Source: Poseidonibacter antarcticus (GTDB lineage Bacteria > Campylobacterota > Campylobacteria > Campylobacterales > Arcobacteraceae). From it: DNA of 52,307 nt. This document shows, one piece after another, positions 32,962-41,096 of the stretch. Location of the stretch: positions 1 through 52,307 of the forward strand of contig NZ_RCWF01000016.1 in the NCBI RefSeq assembly GCF_003667345.1. Direction: 5' to 3'. A program made the position numbers and the translations under genes. The notes beneath the pieces were generated by a model. The model was not told where the DNA came from. It worked only from the letters and a program-made list of their open reading frames with translations, and made no database searches. Numbering within the stretch: position 1 is the first letter of the stretch; each line of letters starts with the position of its first letter.

Positions 32962-33616
32962 CTGCTAACTCTTTGACAACATTTATTATGCTATCTCTTA
33001 GTTTAAGTATCTCTGTTAAATAAACCCAGTTGTTTTCTATCTTCATTTCATAAAACTTTTTGTCAAGACCAAGTATTAAATTAATTTTAGTTTTATTAGC
33101 AAAATCATCATAATCTATGTCTTCATCAGCATTATTATCTATAAAGATATTCACATTTTCCAATATATTTAATATAATATTTAACTTCCATTGTTTACCA
33201 AAACTTAATATCCTAATATTAATACTATCCTGTCTTAAATCTTCCAAAAATAATATTAAATTTTTACTATAAAAATCCTCTGAACTCAAATGTAATAATT
33301 CATAATCCTCACGGCTATATGATGTTTCATTTCCACCTGAAAACAGTACTAAAGACTTTTTATTTTTTTTACAATAACTCTGAAGTTTTCCTAAAATCAC
33401 TCTATCTTCATTTATAAAAATAGATTGATGTGCAATAACTACTTCATATATGTTTAAATCAAAATCATCTTTTTTAATCTTTAACATAAAGTTTGTAAAA
33501 TCTGAATCTATCTTATTATCTAAAACATCACTATATGTTTCTAAATCTATATTTGCTGACTCTAAAAAATCTTTTTGTCGCTTCGGTCTATCTTCTATTA
33601 ACAATACTTTTTTCAT
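32954..33616 (-). CDS. Stand-alone pseudo-receiver (cluster B)
   Basis: 220 aa, matching residues 1-~215 of the cluster A fusion: LLIEDR start, the phosphoacceptor aspartate replaced by histidine (VVIAHQS, H63, same position as in cluster A), LVLFSGG, and SEDFYSKNLILFLEDLR. The retained histidine in two diverged copies suggests it matters. The gene is coupled by ATGA to the kinase-like gene upstream and overlaps the receiver-HEPN gene downstream. Confidence 0.7.
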   Translation of the reverse strand: MKKVLLIEDRPKRQKDFLESANIDLETYSDVLDNKIDSDFTNFMLKIKKDDFDLNIYEVVIAHQSIFINEDRVILGKLQSYCKKNKKSLVLFSGGNETSYSREDYELLHLSSEDFYSKNLILFLEDLRQDSINIRILSFGKQWKLNIILNILENVNIFIDNNADEDIDYDDFANKTKINLILGLDKKFYEMKIENNWVYLTEILKLRDSIINVVKELADE

Positions 33617-34442
33617 TTGTTATAAAACCTTAATATATGTGTAAAACCGTTTGGTTTATAATTTAATTCTTCTATATTTTGAGAAGTATTACTTGTTAAA
33701 TAATTTACTCTATAGTTTTTATCTTCATAACTACTCTCAATACTCCAGTCACAAAGGTTATTTAAATTTTCTTTGATACCAGCAAAATCTCCATTCTGTA
33801 CTTCTTCTAGCATAACATAAGCATCACTTCCTGCTTGTGCTCCTAATTGCATAATTTTTAATTCAATAAATTCTTTTGTTGAATCTCCTAATACCTCTAC
33901 TATTATATTTGTATATTCATGACGTTCCACCTCATGCATTTGTGAAAAAATAGTTTTTATTACATTAATTAATTTCTCAGTATCAGTATAAAATGTAACA
34001 CCTTTTAATTTTATCAATTCTACTTTATATTTTCTACCTAATTTTTTTCTCTCTTGAATAAAAATATCTTCAAGCATTGTATCTTTACGAATTTCAATCT
34101 TTCGCTTGAAGACATTTACTATTTCTTTAAAATCTTTAAAATCAAAAGGTTTATTTCCTGCATTACACCAATTTTTTAATCCATCCATTGAGGACCAACC
34201 TAAAGCTTCTGTTGAATCTGTTTCCCATAAGAAATTATAAACTTCTTTATATAGATTAGGAGATAGTGTTTTTAAATCATCTTTAATCGCTAACCATTGT
34301 GTTTTAACTTCAGCCATATATCCATCAAAATTTTTATAGTCACTTTTTGACAATTCTCCAAAATCCCAATCATGTGTTGTAAATTTCATTGGTTTATCTT
34401 CTGTGAAGTTTGTAAGTATTTTTACTAATGATTGAGGATTGT
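33608..34442. repeat. 835-bp direct repeat, copy 1
   Basis: Covers the kinase-like module of the 484-aa gene and its stop. It is identical to 35059-35893 except for two bases in the SNTS(QN/ET)IEEL codons, with no gaps (constant offset 1451). Confidence 0.9.
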
Positions 34443-35067
34443 TTGAAAGAAAAATATTTTTTTCTTTTTTTAAATTTGGTTGTAGTTTTCTTACATAAAT
34501 CAATGCAAAATATACTAACAACATAAAAATTAAACTTCCTTGACTTCTCATATAAATTTGATTTGATATATACCAGTCAAATGTTTCATCAATATTTGAT
34601 TCTTCTATATGTTTTATTATATCTGTAATCGAAAATGTTATCGATCGAAATACACTCATTGGAATATTAGGAGTAGAATGTTTTGCAACATAAAAATTAT
34701 AATCATATTCTTTTAAAGTTCTTAAATACTCTGGTATAATTACTAATTCTCTATTTTGATGCCTTGGCTTTGTTTTATTATAATTTATTAATAATTCATT
34801 GTCTTTAATAACCTTAACAATTCCATCTGGTTTTATATAATTTAAGTCTTTTTTTATTTCTTCAATACATAAAATATTATCAGTATGGTTATCTAAACAT
34901 TTTTTCAAGCCAAGACTTAAATTCTTAGTCAATAATTTTATTTCAATAGAATCAGAAATTTTTTTAGAATTGTAATATGAATAATTACGAATAAAAGATA
35001 ATATTAAGACTACCATTAAAAATATCATCCAAAATACAAACTTATTGTTTAAATTTATTTTTTTCAT
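33613..35067 (-). CDS. Membrane sensor / degenerate kinase-like protein (cluster B)
   Basis: 484 aa. Transmembrane helices at ~11-26 (FVFWMIFLMVVLILSF) and ~178-193 (LIFMLLVYFALIYVRK) enclose a ~150-residue periplasmic domain with two cysteines (C57, C67), the layout of a classical sensor kinase. The cytoplasmic ~275 residues are the same module as in the ankyrin proteins, here virtually identical to that of the neighbouring 975-aa protein. It lacks recognisable N-box and glycine motifs. Coupled to both neighbours by ATGA. It probably brings an envelope signal to the same receiver. Confidence 0.68.
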   Translation of the reverse strand: MKKINLNNKFVFWMIFLMVVLILSFIRNYSYYNSKKISDSIEIKLLTKNLSLGLKKCLDNHTDNILCIEEIKKDLNYIKPDGIVKVIKDNELLINYNKTKPRHQNRELVIIPEYLRTLKEYDYNFYVAKHSTPNIPMSVFRSITFSITDIIKHIEESNIDETFDWYISNQIYMRSQGSLIFMLLVYFALIYVRKLQPNLKKEKNIFLSNNPQSLVKILTNFTEDKPMKFTTHDWDFGELSKSDYKNFDGYMAEVKTQWLAIKDDLKTLSPNLYKEVYNFLWETDSTEALGWSSMDGLKNWCNAGNKPFDFKDFKEIVNVFKRKIEIRKDTMLEDIFIQERKKLGRKYKVELIKLKGVTFYTDTEKLINVIKTIFSQMHEVERHEYTNIIVEVLGDSTKEFIELKIMQLGAQAGSDAYVMLEEVQNGDFAGIKENLNNLCDWSIESSYEDKNYRVNYLTSNTSQNIEELNYKPNGFTHILRFYNK

Positions 35068-35893
35068 TTGTTATAAAACCTTAATATATGTGTAAAACCG
35101 TTTGGTTTATAATTTAATTCTTCTATAGTTTCAGAAGTATTACTTGTTAAATAATTTACTCTATAGTTTTTATCTTCATAACTACTCTCAATACTCCAGT
35201 CACAAAGGTTATTTAAATTTTCTTTGATACCAGCAAAATCTCCATTCTGTACTTCTTCTAGCATAACATAAGCATCACTTCCTGCTTGTGCTCCTAATTG
35301 CATAATTTTTAATTCAATAAATTCTTTTGTTGAATCTCCTAATACCTCTACTATTATATTTGTATATTCATGACGTTCCACCTCATGCATTTGTGAAAAA
35401 ATAGTTTTTATTACATTAATTAATTTCTCAGTATCAGTATAAAATGTAACACCTTTTAATTTTATCAATTCTACTTTATATTTTCTACCTAATTTTTTTC
35501 TCTCTTGAATAAAAATATCTTCAAGCATTGTATCTTTACGAATTTCAATCTTTCGCTTGAAGACATTTACTATTTCTTTAAAATCTTTAAAATCAAAAGG
35601 TTTATTTCCTGCATTACACCAATTTTTTAATCCATCCATTGAGGACCAACCTAAAGCTTCTGTTGAATCTGTTTCCCATAAGAAATTATAAACTTCTTTA
35701 TATAGATTAGGAGATAGTGTTTTTAAATCATCTTTAATCGCTAACCATTGTGTTTTAACTTCAGCCATATATCCATCAAAATTTTTATAGTCACTTTTTG
35801 ACAATTCTCCAAAATCCCAATCATGTGTTGTAAATTTCATTGGTTTATCTTCTGTGAAGTTTGTAAGTATTTTTACTAATGATTGAGGATTGT
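35059..35893. repeat. 835-bp direct repeat, copy 2
   Basis: Partner of 33608-34442. It encodes the C-terminal module of the ankyrin protein. Near-identity ends abruptly at the border with the ankyrin region, pointing to recent duplication or gene conversion. Confidence 0.9.
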
Positions 35894-37991
35894 ATTTGTT
35901 GACAACATACTTAATTATCAATGACCTAATATCATTATTTGCAAAATCTTTGGCTCTTCTACCTTCTTTATTCTTAAGTTGCTTTTTTGCACCTTTATCT
36001 AATAGTAACTTTATTAAATTACTATTATTTTCTTTTGCAGCAAACATAAGAGGTGTTATTCCATCATTAGTTTCAGTATTGATATCATTAGATTGTCTAA
36101 TTACTTCATAAATAAAATCTGATGGATATTTATTAATAAATAAATCATTTATGTTAATTCCTTTTAAATCAAAATTATATTCAATTAATTTTTGTAATCC
36201 AACAACTGATTTTTCATCAATGGAATCTTTTAAGAATGGAGAGAAATTTATTATTTCAATCAATCTTAATATAGAATCTTTTAGTTCATCATTAGAGTTT
36301 ACTAAATCTTGTTTTAACATTTCATGTGATGTTAATTCTGAATCCTTTTGTTTATTTTTAAAGTTTACTAAATCTTGTTTTAACTTAGAGGTTTTTTTTT
36401 CAACTCTTGGATTATTAATATTAGCTCCAGAAAGTTCAAGTAAATCCTCAATTTCTCCGTATCCTTTCAAATGAGCTACATTGTACAATGATAAACTATT
36501 TATTTGATCTTTTATATAAATATCATTATCAATAAGTAAATGAATAATTTCAAAATGCAATTCTAAACTATTTATTTGACCATTTATTTGGTAATTTATA
36601 TTATAATTTGCATCAGCACCATTATCAATAAGTAATTTTGTAATTTCTAAATTATTAACTAATATGGCATAAAGAAGACAATAATTCATCAATTTTTTAG
36701 AGTTATCATTAACTATGTATTTTATAAGAAGATTAATTAATTTAATGTCTTTAATTCTTATAACTTCAATACATGATTTTAAATCAACTCCTATGCCTTT
36801 TTGCAATAGGTGTTCAAGAGTATTATAGTTATTACTTTTTATTAAGTTAAAGAGAATAGTTGAACTATCTACAGTATTCAAGTATTCATTTATAGTATCA
36901 ATATATTGCAACAAGAACTCAATAAGTTCGATATCATGTAGTTTACTTGCAGTAATAAGATATGATGCAATATTTTCTTTATAATTACTTATTTCAATAT
37001 TTTTTAATAAAAAAACAAGTGTATTAAATTTAATATCAAAAGTATTAAAAATTAAGATTCCTTTAATTTTCTCACTATAATTTATATTCATATTATTTAT
37101 TTTTGGAATAACAAAATTTTTATTTCTAAATAGAAACATACTGAAAGCTGCATCAATTATTTCCATACCAATTTCTGCACCATATTTAATAAGTAACTCA
37201 CAAACTTGAAGTTTATTTTTCTCAAAATTTTTAATCATGATTTCAAATAGAACTTCCGGTATCTTATTATCAAAAACTAATCTAAAAATTTTGGAGGAGA
37301 TGAGTAAAAAGAGGAAAAAGGACTTGCCTTTTATTGATATATTAGGATTGGCACCATTTTCTAATAATAACTTTACCATCTTAATATTTCCAAATATACA
37401 AGCAAAAGCAAATAAAGAGAAGGTATTATTAATTTTACTATTGAGATCTGCTCCATTATCAATGAGATATTGAATTAAATCTAAAATATCTTGTTCAGAG
37501 ATATCATCATAATAACTAGATACATATTCAATATTATTAAGATATGACTTATCACTTAAGATAAGTAAGTAAGAAAAGAGTGAAAATCCGTCTTCGGCCT
37601 GATAGTTTATATCAGCTCCTTTTTCTACAAAATATTTAATAAGTTCAAAATTATTATTTTCTGCATCTAAAGAACATAGAAGAGGTGTTGAGTCATCTTT
37701 TGTTATATTATTAACATCACCTCCATATTCAACCAAAAGTTTAACAATATCAAAATCACCTTTTAGTGTCGAAACTATTAATGCCGAATATCCGTCCTCG
37801 TCTATTTTATTAATATCTACTTCATTTTCTATTAAAAATTTTAAGAAGTTAACATTAATATAATCTCTATCCTCATAAATTTTGTCAAATAAAGAAACTA
37901 AGTTAATATCAGTTATTTTCATGCCATTATTTGTAAGTTCTTCTATTTTTTTTATACTTTGTTCTTTTAATATTTTATAGACATCATTCAT
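35064..37991 (-). CDS. Large ankyrin-repeat / degenerate kinase-like protein (cluster B)
   Basis: 975 aa. Residues 1-~695 are ankyrin repeats of variable quality (clear ones near 66-95, 105-134 and 640-690), with a charged insertion near 520-560 containing a KQDLVN(S/F) repeat. Residues ~700-975 are the shared kinase-like module (TTHDWDFGEL, GWSSMDGLK, FYTDTEKLINVIKTIF, GFTHILRFYNK). It is first gene of a four-gene overlapping operon (ankyrin sensor, membrane sensor, pseudo-receiver, receiver-HEPN). A cytoplasmic sensing role for the ankyrin part is inferred. Confidence 0.68.
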   Translation of the reverse strand: MNDVYKILKEQSIKKIEELTNNGMKITDINLVSLFDKIYEDRDYINVNFLKFLIENEVDINKIDEDGYSALIVSTLKGDFDIVKLLVEYGGDVNNITKDDSTPLLCSLDAENNNFELIKYFVEKGADINYQAEDGFSLFSYLLILSDKSYLNNIEYVSSYYDDISEQDILDLIQYLIDNGADLNSKINNTFSLFAFACIFGNIKMVKLLLENGANPNISIKGKSFFLFLLISSKIFRLVFDNKIPEVLFEIMIKNFEKNKLQVCELLIKYGAEIGMEIIDAAFSMFLFRNKNFVIPKINNMNINYSEKIKGILIFNTFDIKFNTLVFLLKNIEISNYKENIASYLITASKLHDIELIEFLLQYIDTINEYLNTVDSSTILFNLIKSNNYNTLEHLLQKGIGVDLKSCIEVIRIKDIKLINLLIKYIVNDNSKKLMNYCLLYAILVNNLEITKLLIDNGADANYNINYQINGQINSLELHFEIIHLLIDNDIYIKDQINSLSLYNVAHLKGYGEIEDLLELSGANINNPRVEKKTSKLKQDLVNFKNKQKDSELTSHEMLKQDLVNSNDELKDSILRLIEIINFSPFLKDSIDEKSVVGLQKLIEYNFDLKGININDLFINKYPSDFIYEVIRQSNDINTETNDGITPLMFAAKENNSNLIKLLLDKGAKKQLKNKEGRRAKDFANNDIRSLIIKYVVNKYNPQSLVKILTNFTEDKPMKFTTHDWDFGELSKSDYKNFDGYMAEVKTQWLAIKDDLKTLSPNLYKEVYNFLWETDSTEALGWSSMDGLKNWCNAGNKPFDFKDFKEIVNVFKRKIEIRKDTMLEDIFIQERKKLGRKYKVELIKLKGVTFYTDTEKLINVIKTIFSQMHEVERHEYTNIIVEVLGDSTKEFIELKIMQLGAQAGSDAYVMLEEVQNGDFAGIKENLNNLCDWSIESSYEDKNYRVNYLTSNTSETIEELNYKPNGFTHILRFYNK

Positions 37992-38041
37992 TTCTATTAT
38001 CCTTATATTCCATTATTTTATCAAAAATAATCTTTATTTGA

Positions 38042-38074
38042 ATTATATATTAATATTTAGACATATATTGATTA
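38042..38074 (-). promoter_or_regulatory. Island promoter motif for cluster B
   Basis: Gene-oriented: TAATCAATATATGTCTA (38058-38074), 10 bases, TATAAT (38042-38047). The distal half is weak and the proximal half perfect. Confidence 0.7.
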
Positions 38075-38083
38075 ATTAATACT

Positions 38084-38761
38084 TTAAAAATTAAACCCTA
38101 GTTGCACAGGATCTTTTTTATATACTATTTCAATAAAGTCTGCTTTTGTTTTCATAGCTTTATCAAGTAAATCTTGCTTAATTAAAGAAACAAGAATTGC
38201 ACATGTCTTTGCTTGACAGTTTATAGATCTCTTTGGATTAAATTCAATATCGGTAAAAGTATCAAATTTTATAAGTTCTTCAATAATCTCTGGGTAATTT
38301 GAATAAAGAGTTTTTATATAAAGATAATCATAAAATGCTGTTTTTGGCTCATTCTCCCAAAAGACACCTTCATATTCAAAACCAATAATTTCTCCTGAGT
38401 TTCTAATTCTTATGTCCTTTTTAGCTTTTATACTCTCAACAAAATATAAGTCTTCATATTGAATATTTCCTTCAAATACTTTACTACCTTGAAAAGCACA
38501 CTCTAATGATATTTTTTTATCAAAATCAAAATTAACTAAAAGATTAAAGGCACTTAAACTCCATCCTAATTTATTATCTGATTTAGTAGAAACTTCTAAT
38601 ATATTTCCATAACCATTTTCTCTTGCATTCTCATGTAAAGATTGAATAGATTTCAGTTTTTGAGAAACGGCAAAACCATTATAAAATTTAAAATCTATAT
38701 TTATTTCTCTAAAAAAAGATTTTTTAGTTAATGTTGTTGTAAAAATTGGTCTAGTTGCCAT
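38084..38761 (-). CDS. Probable DarT-associated partner protein
   Basis: 225 aa. Recognisable elements are GNILEVSTKSDNKLGWSLSAFNL, SLECAFQGSKVFEGN, EGVFWENEPKTAFYDYLYIKTL and an internal C-x-x-x-x-C (CQAKTC). I believe this is the DUF6977 type seen next to DarT-like genes, but that assignment is from memory. It is not a macrodomain DarG. It overlaps the DarT-like gene by 11 bases, so an antitoxin or co-factor role is inferred. Confidence 0.55.
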   Translation of the reverse strand: MATRPIFTTTLTKKSFFREINIDFKFYNGFAVSQKLKSIQSLHENARENGYGNILEVSTKSDNKLGWSLSAFNLLVNFDFDKKISLECAFQGSKVFEGNIQYEDLYFVESIKAKKDIRIRNSGEIIGFEYEGVFWENEPKTAFYDYLYIKTLYSNYPEIIEELIKFDTFTDIEFNPKRSINCQAKTCAILVSLIKQDLLDKAMKTKADFIEIVYKKDPVQLGFNF

Positions 38762-39260
38762 ATGTAATTCCTTTTATTTTATTTGTTTGAATATTATTTA
38801 AAGCCATTATCTCAGCTTTTCTTGCTTCAATTCTTGTCCAAAAGTCTTTTTCATAAACCAAGGTCTGAAAATCTATAAATTCTAATATATTGTTTAATTT
38901 AAATAAATTAGAATTATTTTGATTTGCAACTTTATCACAAAATATAGTATCTTCATCAAATAGAATAGAAACATCTAATTCTATCCATACAGGTTTTATA
39001 ATACTATTTCTTTTTTTTGCTGTATGATACATAGGGTGGTCTTTTATAAAAGAAAGATGAACATATTTATCAAGCCCTCTTCTTATATCTAAAGTATGAC
39101 TAAGAGACTCAGCTCCAAATCTTGAAACATCAATGCTTTGCTTTATAATATTTGATAAAGACTGAATACCATATTCTTCAATTGATCTTAAATTTGATTC
39201 ATCTGTGAAATGATAAATTGAATTAATTCCGTAATTTGATAATGTTTCTCTTATACTCAT
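38751..39260 (-). CDS. darT: DarT-like DNA ADP-ribosyltransferase toxin
   Basis: 169 aa from the ATG at 39260 (AAGGATAAGAAG upstream); the in-frame ATG at 39314 lies inside the promoter motif and is unlikely. DarT features: SIYHFTDESNLRSIEEYGI (NAD-binding start), SRFGAESLSHTLDIRRGLDKYVHLSFIKDHPMYH, and the C-terminal catalytic glutamate in RKAEIMALNNI (E150). DarT enzymes modify thymidine in single-stranded DNA and act in TA and phage defence. It is first in a two-gene unit. Confidence 0.75.
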   Translation of the reverse strand: MSIRETLSNYGINSIYHFTDESNLRSIEEYGIQSLSNIIKQSIDVSRFGAESLSHTLDIRRGLDKYVHLSFIKDHPMYHTAKKRNSIIKPVWIELDVSILFDEDTIFCDKVANQNNSNLFKLNNILEFIDFQTLVYEKDFWTRIEARKAEIMALNNIQTNKIKGITYGN

Positions 39261-39289
39261 CTTCTTATCCTTAATGTTTTGATAGGATA

Positions 39290-39322
39290 AGTTTAGTATT
39301 AAATATAGACACATATTGTCTA
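39290..39322 (-). promoter_or_regulatory. Island promoter motif for the DarT-like unit
   Basis: Gene-oriented: TAGACAATATGTGTCTA (39306-39322), 10 bases, TAAACT (39290-39295). Palindrome arms extend to AAATATAGACA/TGTCTATATTT. This is the last copy I find before the recombinases. Confidence 0.83.
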
Positions 39323-39393
39323 TATTTAAAAGAGTTATTTTTTATTGAAAAGTGTTATAAATTAGTTCTTTAAGTTTAATTTATAAAATAAAT

Positions 39394-39808
39394 TTATGCA
39401 GACAGATATGTAATTAACTGATCATCAATAGCTTTTTTAAGTGATAATGGTTCTAAGACTTTTACAAAAGGTATCCATCTTTTTATTAAATCTTCCATTT
39501 CTCTTTCTTGTGTTAATTTGTACTGAATAATTAAGCTACCATCATTATTCTCATTAATTATTTCTTGAGAAATTAAATATTTTTTTACTTTAAAAAAATA
39601 TGCTTTTTCTTTACTTACTTGTATTGTTATATCTATAAGTTTCGACTTATAATCAACTTGATATTTGCTAAATGGTGTTTGAATATCTTTTATAAATTGC
39701 TCAATTTCTTTATTTATTGTAAATCTCTTACCAAGGTTTTTAGCATTTTTAATTTTAGATATTGGTTATCAATCAACAAACAGCTTTTTTGTGCCATCGC
39801 TAAATTGT
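39394..39808 (-). pseudogene. Truncated third WYL regulator
   Basis: The minus strand reads PISKIKNAKNLGKRF ... TPFSKYQVDYKSKLIDITIQVS ... EMEDLIKRWIPFVKVLEPLSLKKAIDDQLITYLSA, the last ~125 residues of a protein like regulator 1. Stops TAA/TGA at 39766-39771 interrupt it and only a few more matching codons (FSDGTKKLFVD) precede them. The N-terminal helix-turn-helix is gone. The remnant abuts the recombinase gene at 39812, so the break coincides with the recombinase insertion edge. Confidence 0.75.
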
Positions 39809-39811
39809 AGT

Positions 39812-40423
39812 TTAAAGTTTTAGTACTTTTTCTCCAAATTCTCTTAATTCACCATTAGGTCCAACATATCTATATAAAGTTGCTCTTGTGACTCCTAACT
39901 CAACTGCTAACTCTGTTGCACTAGTATCTCTATTTTTCATTGCGACTTGAGCAAGTCTAACTTGTGCTTTTGAAAGTTGAAATTTTCTACCACCTTTTCT
40001 TCCTCTTGCACGAGCAGCTTTTAATCCTGCAATGGTTCTCTCTCTTATTAATTCCCTCTCAAATTCAGCAAATGCTCCAAATATTGAAAATATCATCTTA
40101 CCAGCTGGAGTAGTTGTATCAATTGATGCACCTTCACCTGTTAAGACTTTAAATCCAATTTCTCTTTTATTTAGATTATCTATAGTTGATATGAGATGTT
40201 TTAAATTTCTTCCTAATCTATCTAATTTCCATACAACTAAAGTATCTCCTTTTCGAAGTGCTATTAAACAATTATCTAATCCTGGTCTATCCTCTTTAAC
40301 TCCAGAAATTTTATCTGTATAAATATTTTCATTTTTAATGCCTTCATTAACAAGAGCATCAATTTGTAAATCTAAAACTTGTGAATCATCTGCTTTTGAA
40401 ACTCTTCCATAACCAATCAACAT
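39812..40423 (-). CDS. Serine recombinase (resolvase/invertase family) 1
   Basis: 203 aa from the ATG at 40423 (AAAGGAAATGAA upstream). N-terminal catalytic domain MLIGYGRVSKADDSQ (catalytic serine S9), IYTDKISG, RPGLDNC, LVVWKLDRLGRNLKHLI, FSIFGAFAEFERELIRERT; C-terminal helix-turn-helix of Hin/Tn3-resolvase type (TSATELAVELGVTRATLYRYV). Probably the resolvase of a Tn3-like or invertible element. Divergent from the second recombinase. Confidence 0.93.
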   Translation of the reverse strand: MLIGYGRVSKADDSQVLDLQIDALVNEGIKNENIYTDKISGVKEDRPGLDNCLIALRKGDTLVVWKLDRLGRNLKHLISTIDNLNKREIGFKVLTGEGASIDTTTPAGKMIFSIFGAFAEFERELIRERTIAGLKAARARGRKGGRKFQLSKAQVRLAQVAMKNRDTSATELAVELGVTRATLYRYVGPNGELREFGEKVLKL

Positions 40424-40484
40424 TTCATTTCCTTTGTGTATATCAAACCACCATTTAAAATACACTTCTTATCAAAGGACAAAA
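40424..40484. promoter_or_regulatory. 61-bp intergenic region between divergent recombinases
   Basis: It contains inverted elements CCTTTG ... CAAAGG and GTGTAT ... ATACAC around the centre. These include both Shine-Dalgarno regions. It may double as a recombination (res-type) site; the dyad is all I can see. Confidence 0.4.
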
Positions 40485-41096
40485 ATGCTAATAGGATATG
40501 CTCGTGTTTCAAAATCAGATAGTTCACAAGTTTTAGACTTACAAATAGATGCACTTAAAAATGCTGGAGTAGATGAGAAAAATATCTATTCTGATAAAAT
40601 CTCTGGGATCAAAGAACAAAGACCTGGACTAGAAAATTGTCTAAAAGCTTTAAGGAAAGGTGATATACTATTTGTATGGAAACTTGATAGACTTGGAAGA
40701 AATTTAAAACATCTTATTGCTACCATAGAAGAGCTTGCTAAAAATGATATAGGATTTAAAGTTTTAAATGGTCAAGGGGTAGATATAGACACCACAACAC
40801 CTGCAGGAAAAATGATATTCTCAATATTTGGAGCATTAGCTGAATTTGAAAGAGAACTTATTCGAGAAAGAACAAAAGCAGGTATTGCTGCAGCACGAGC
40901 TAGAGGTAGAAGGGGTGGAAGAAAGTTTGGTTTATCTAAAGCACAAGTAAGACTTGCAGAAGCTTCAATGAAAAATAGAGATACGAGTGTTACTGATCTT
41001 TGTAAAGAACTCAATATCACAAGAGCAACTTTATATCAGTATATATCACCTACTGGAGAATTGAGAGAACATGCAATTAAGGTACTTGAGAAATAG
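40485..41096 (+). CDS. Serine recombinase (resolvase/invertase family) 2
   Basis: 203 aa from the ATG at 40485 (AAAGGAC upstream). The architecture is the same as recombinase 1 and it is a close paralogue: MLIGYARVSKSDSSQ (S9), FVWKLDRLGRNLKHLI, TTPAGKMIFSIFGALAEFERELIRERT, then a C-terminal helix-turn-helix (TSVTDLCKELNITRATLYQYI). Two non-identical divergent copies suggest two elements or an old inverted duplication. Confidence 0.93.
   Translation: MLIGYARVSKSDSSQVLDLQIDALKNAGVDEKNIYSDKISGIKEQRPGLENCLKALRKGDILFVWKLDRLGRNLKHLIATIEELAKNDIGFKVLNGQGVDIDTTTPAGKMIFSIFGALAEFERELIRERTKAGIAAARARGRRGGRKFGLSKAQVRLAEASMKNRDTSVTDLCKELNITRATLYQYISPTGELREHAIKVLEK

Noticed and set aside
33608-35893. 835-bp repeat as an insertion sequence
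   Set aside because: It has no transposase and no terminal inverted repeats; it is a coding domain with matching reading frames in two genes.
39260-39314. Longer N-terminus for the DarT-like protein starting at 39314
   Set aside because: The extension would lie within the promoter (-10 and island repeat), has no ribosome binding site, and the DarT family pattern begins at the ATG at 39260.
1749-39322. Interpretation of the 17-bp repeats as a CRISPR array
   Set aside because: Copies are kilobases apart, lie in promoters at constant distance from -10 boxes, and have no spacers.
40434-40484. Longer N-termini for the two recombinases
   Set aside because: Upstream in-frame ATGs would overlap the divergent partner; the MLIGY(G/A)RVS start with AAAGGA sites is the family start.
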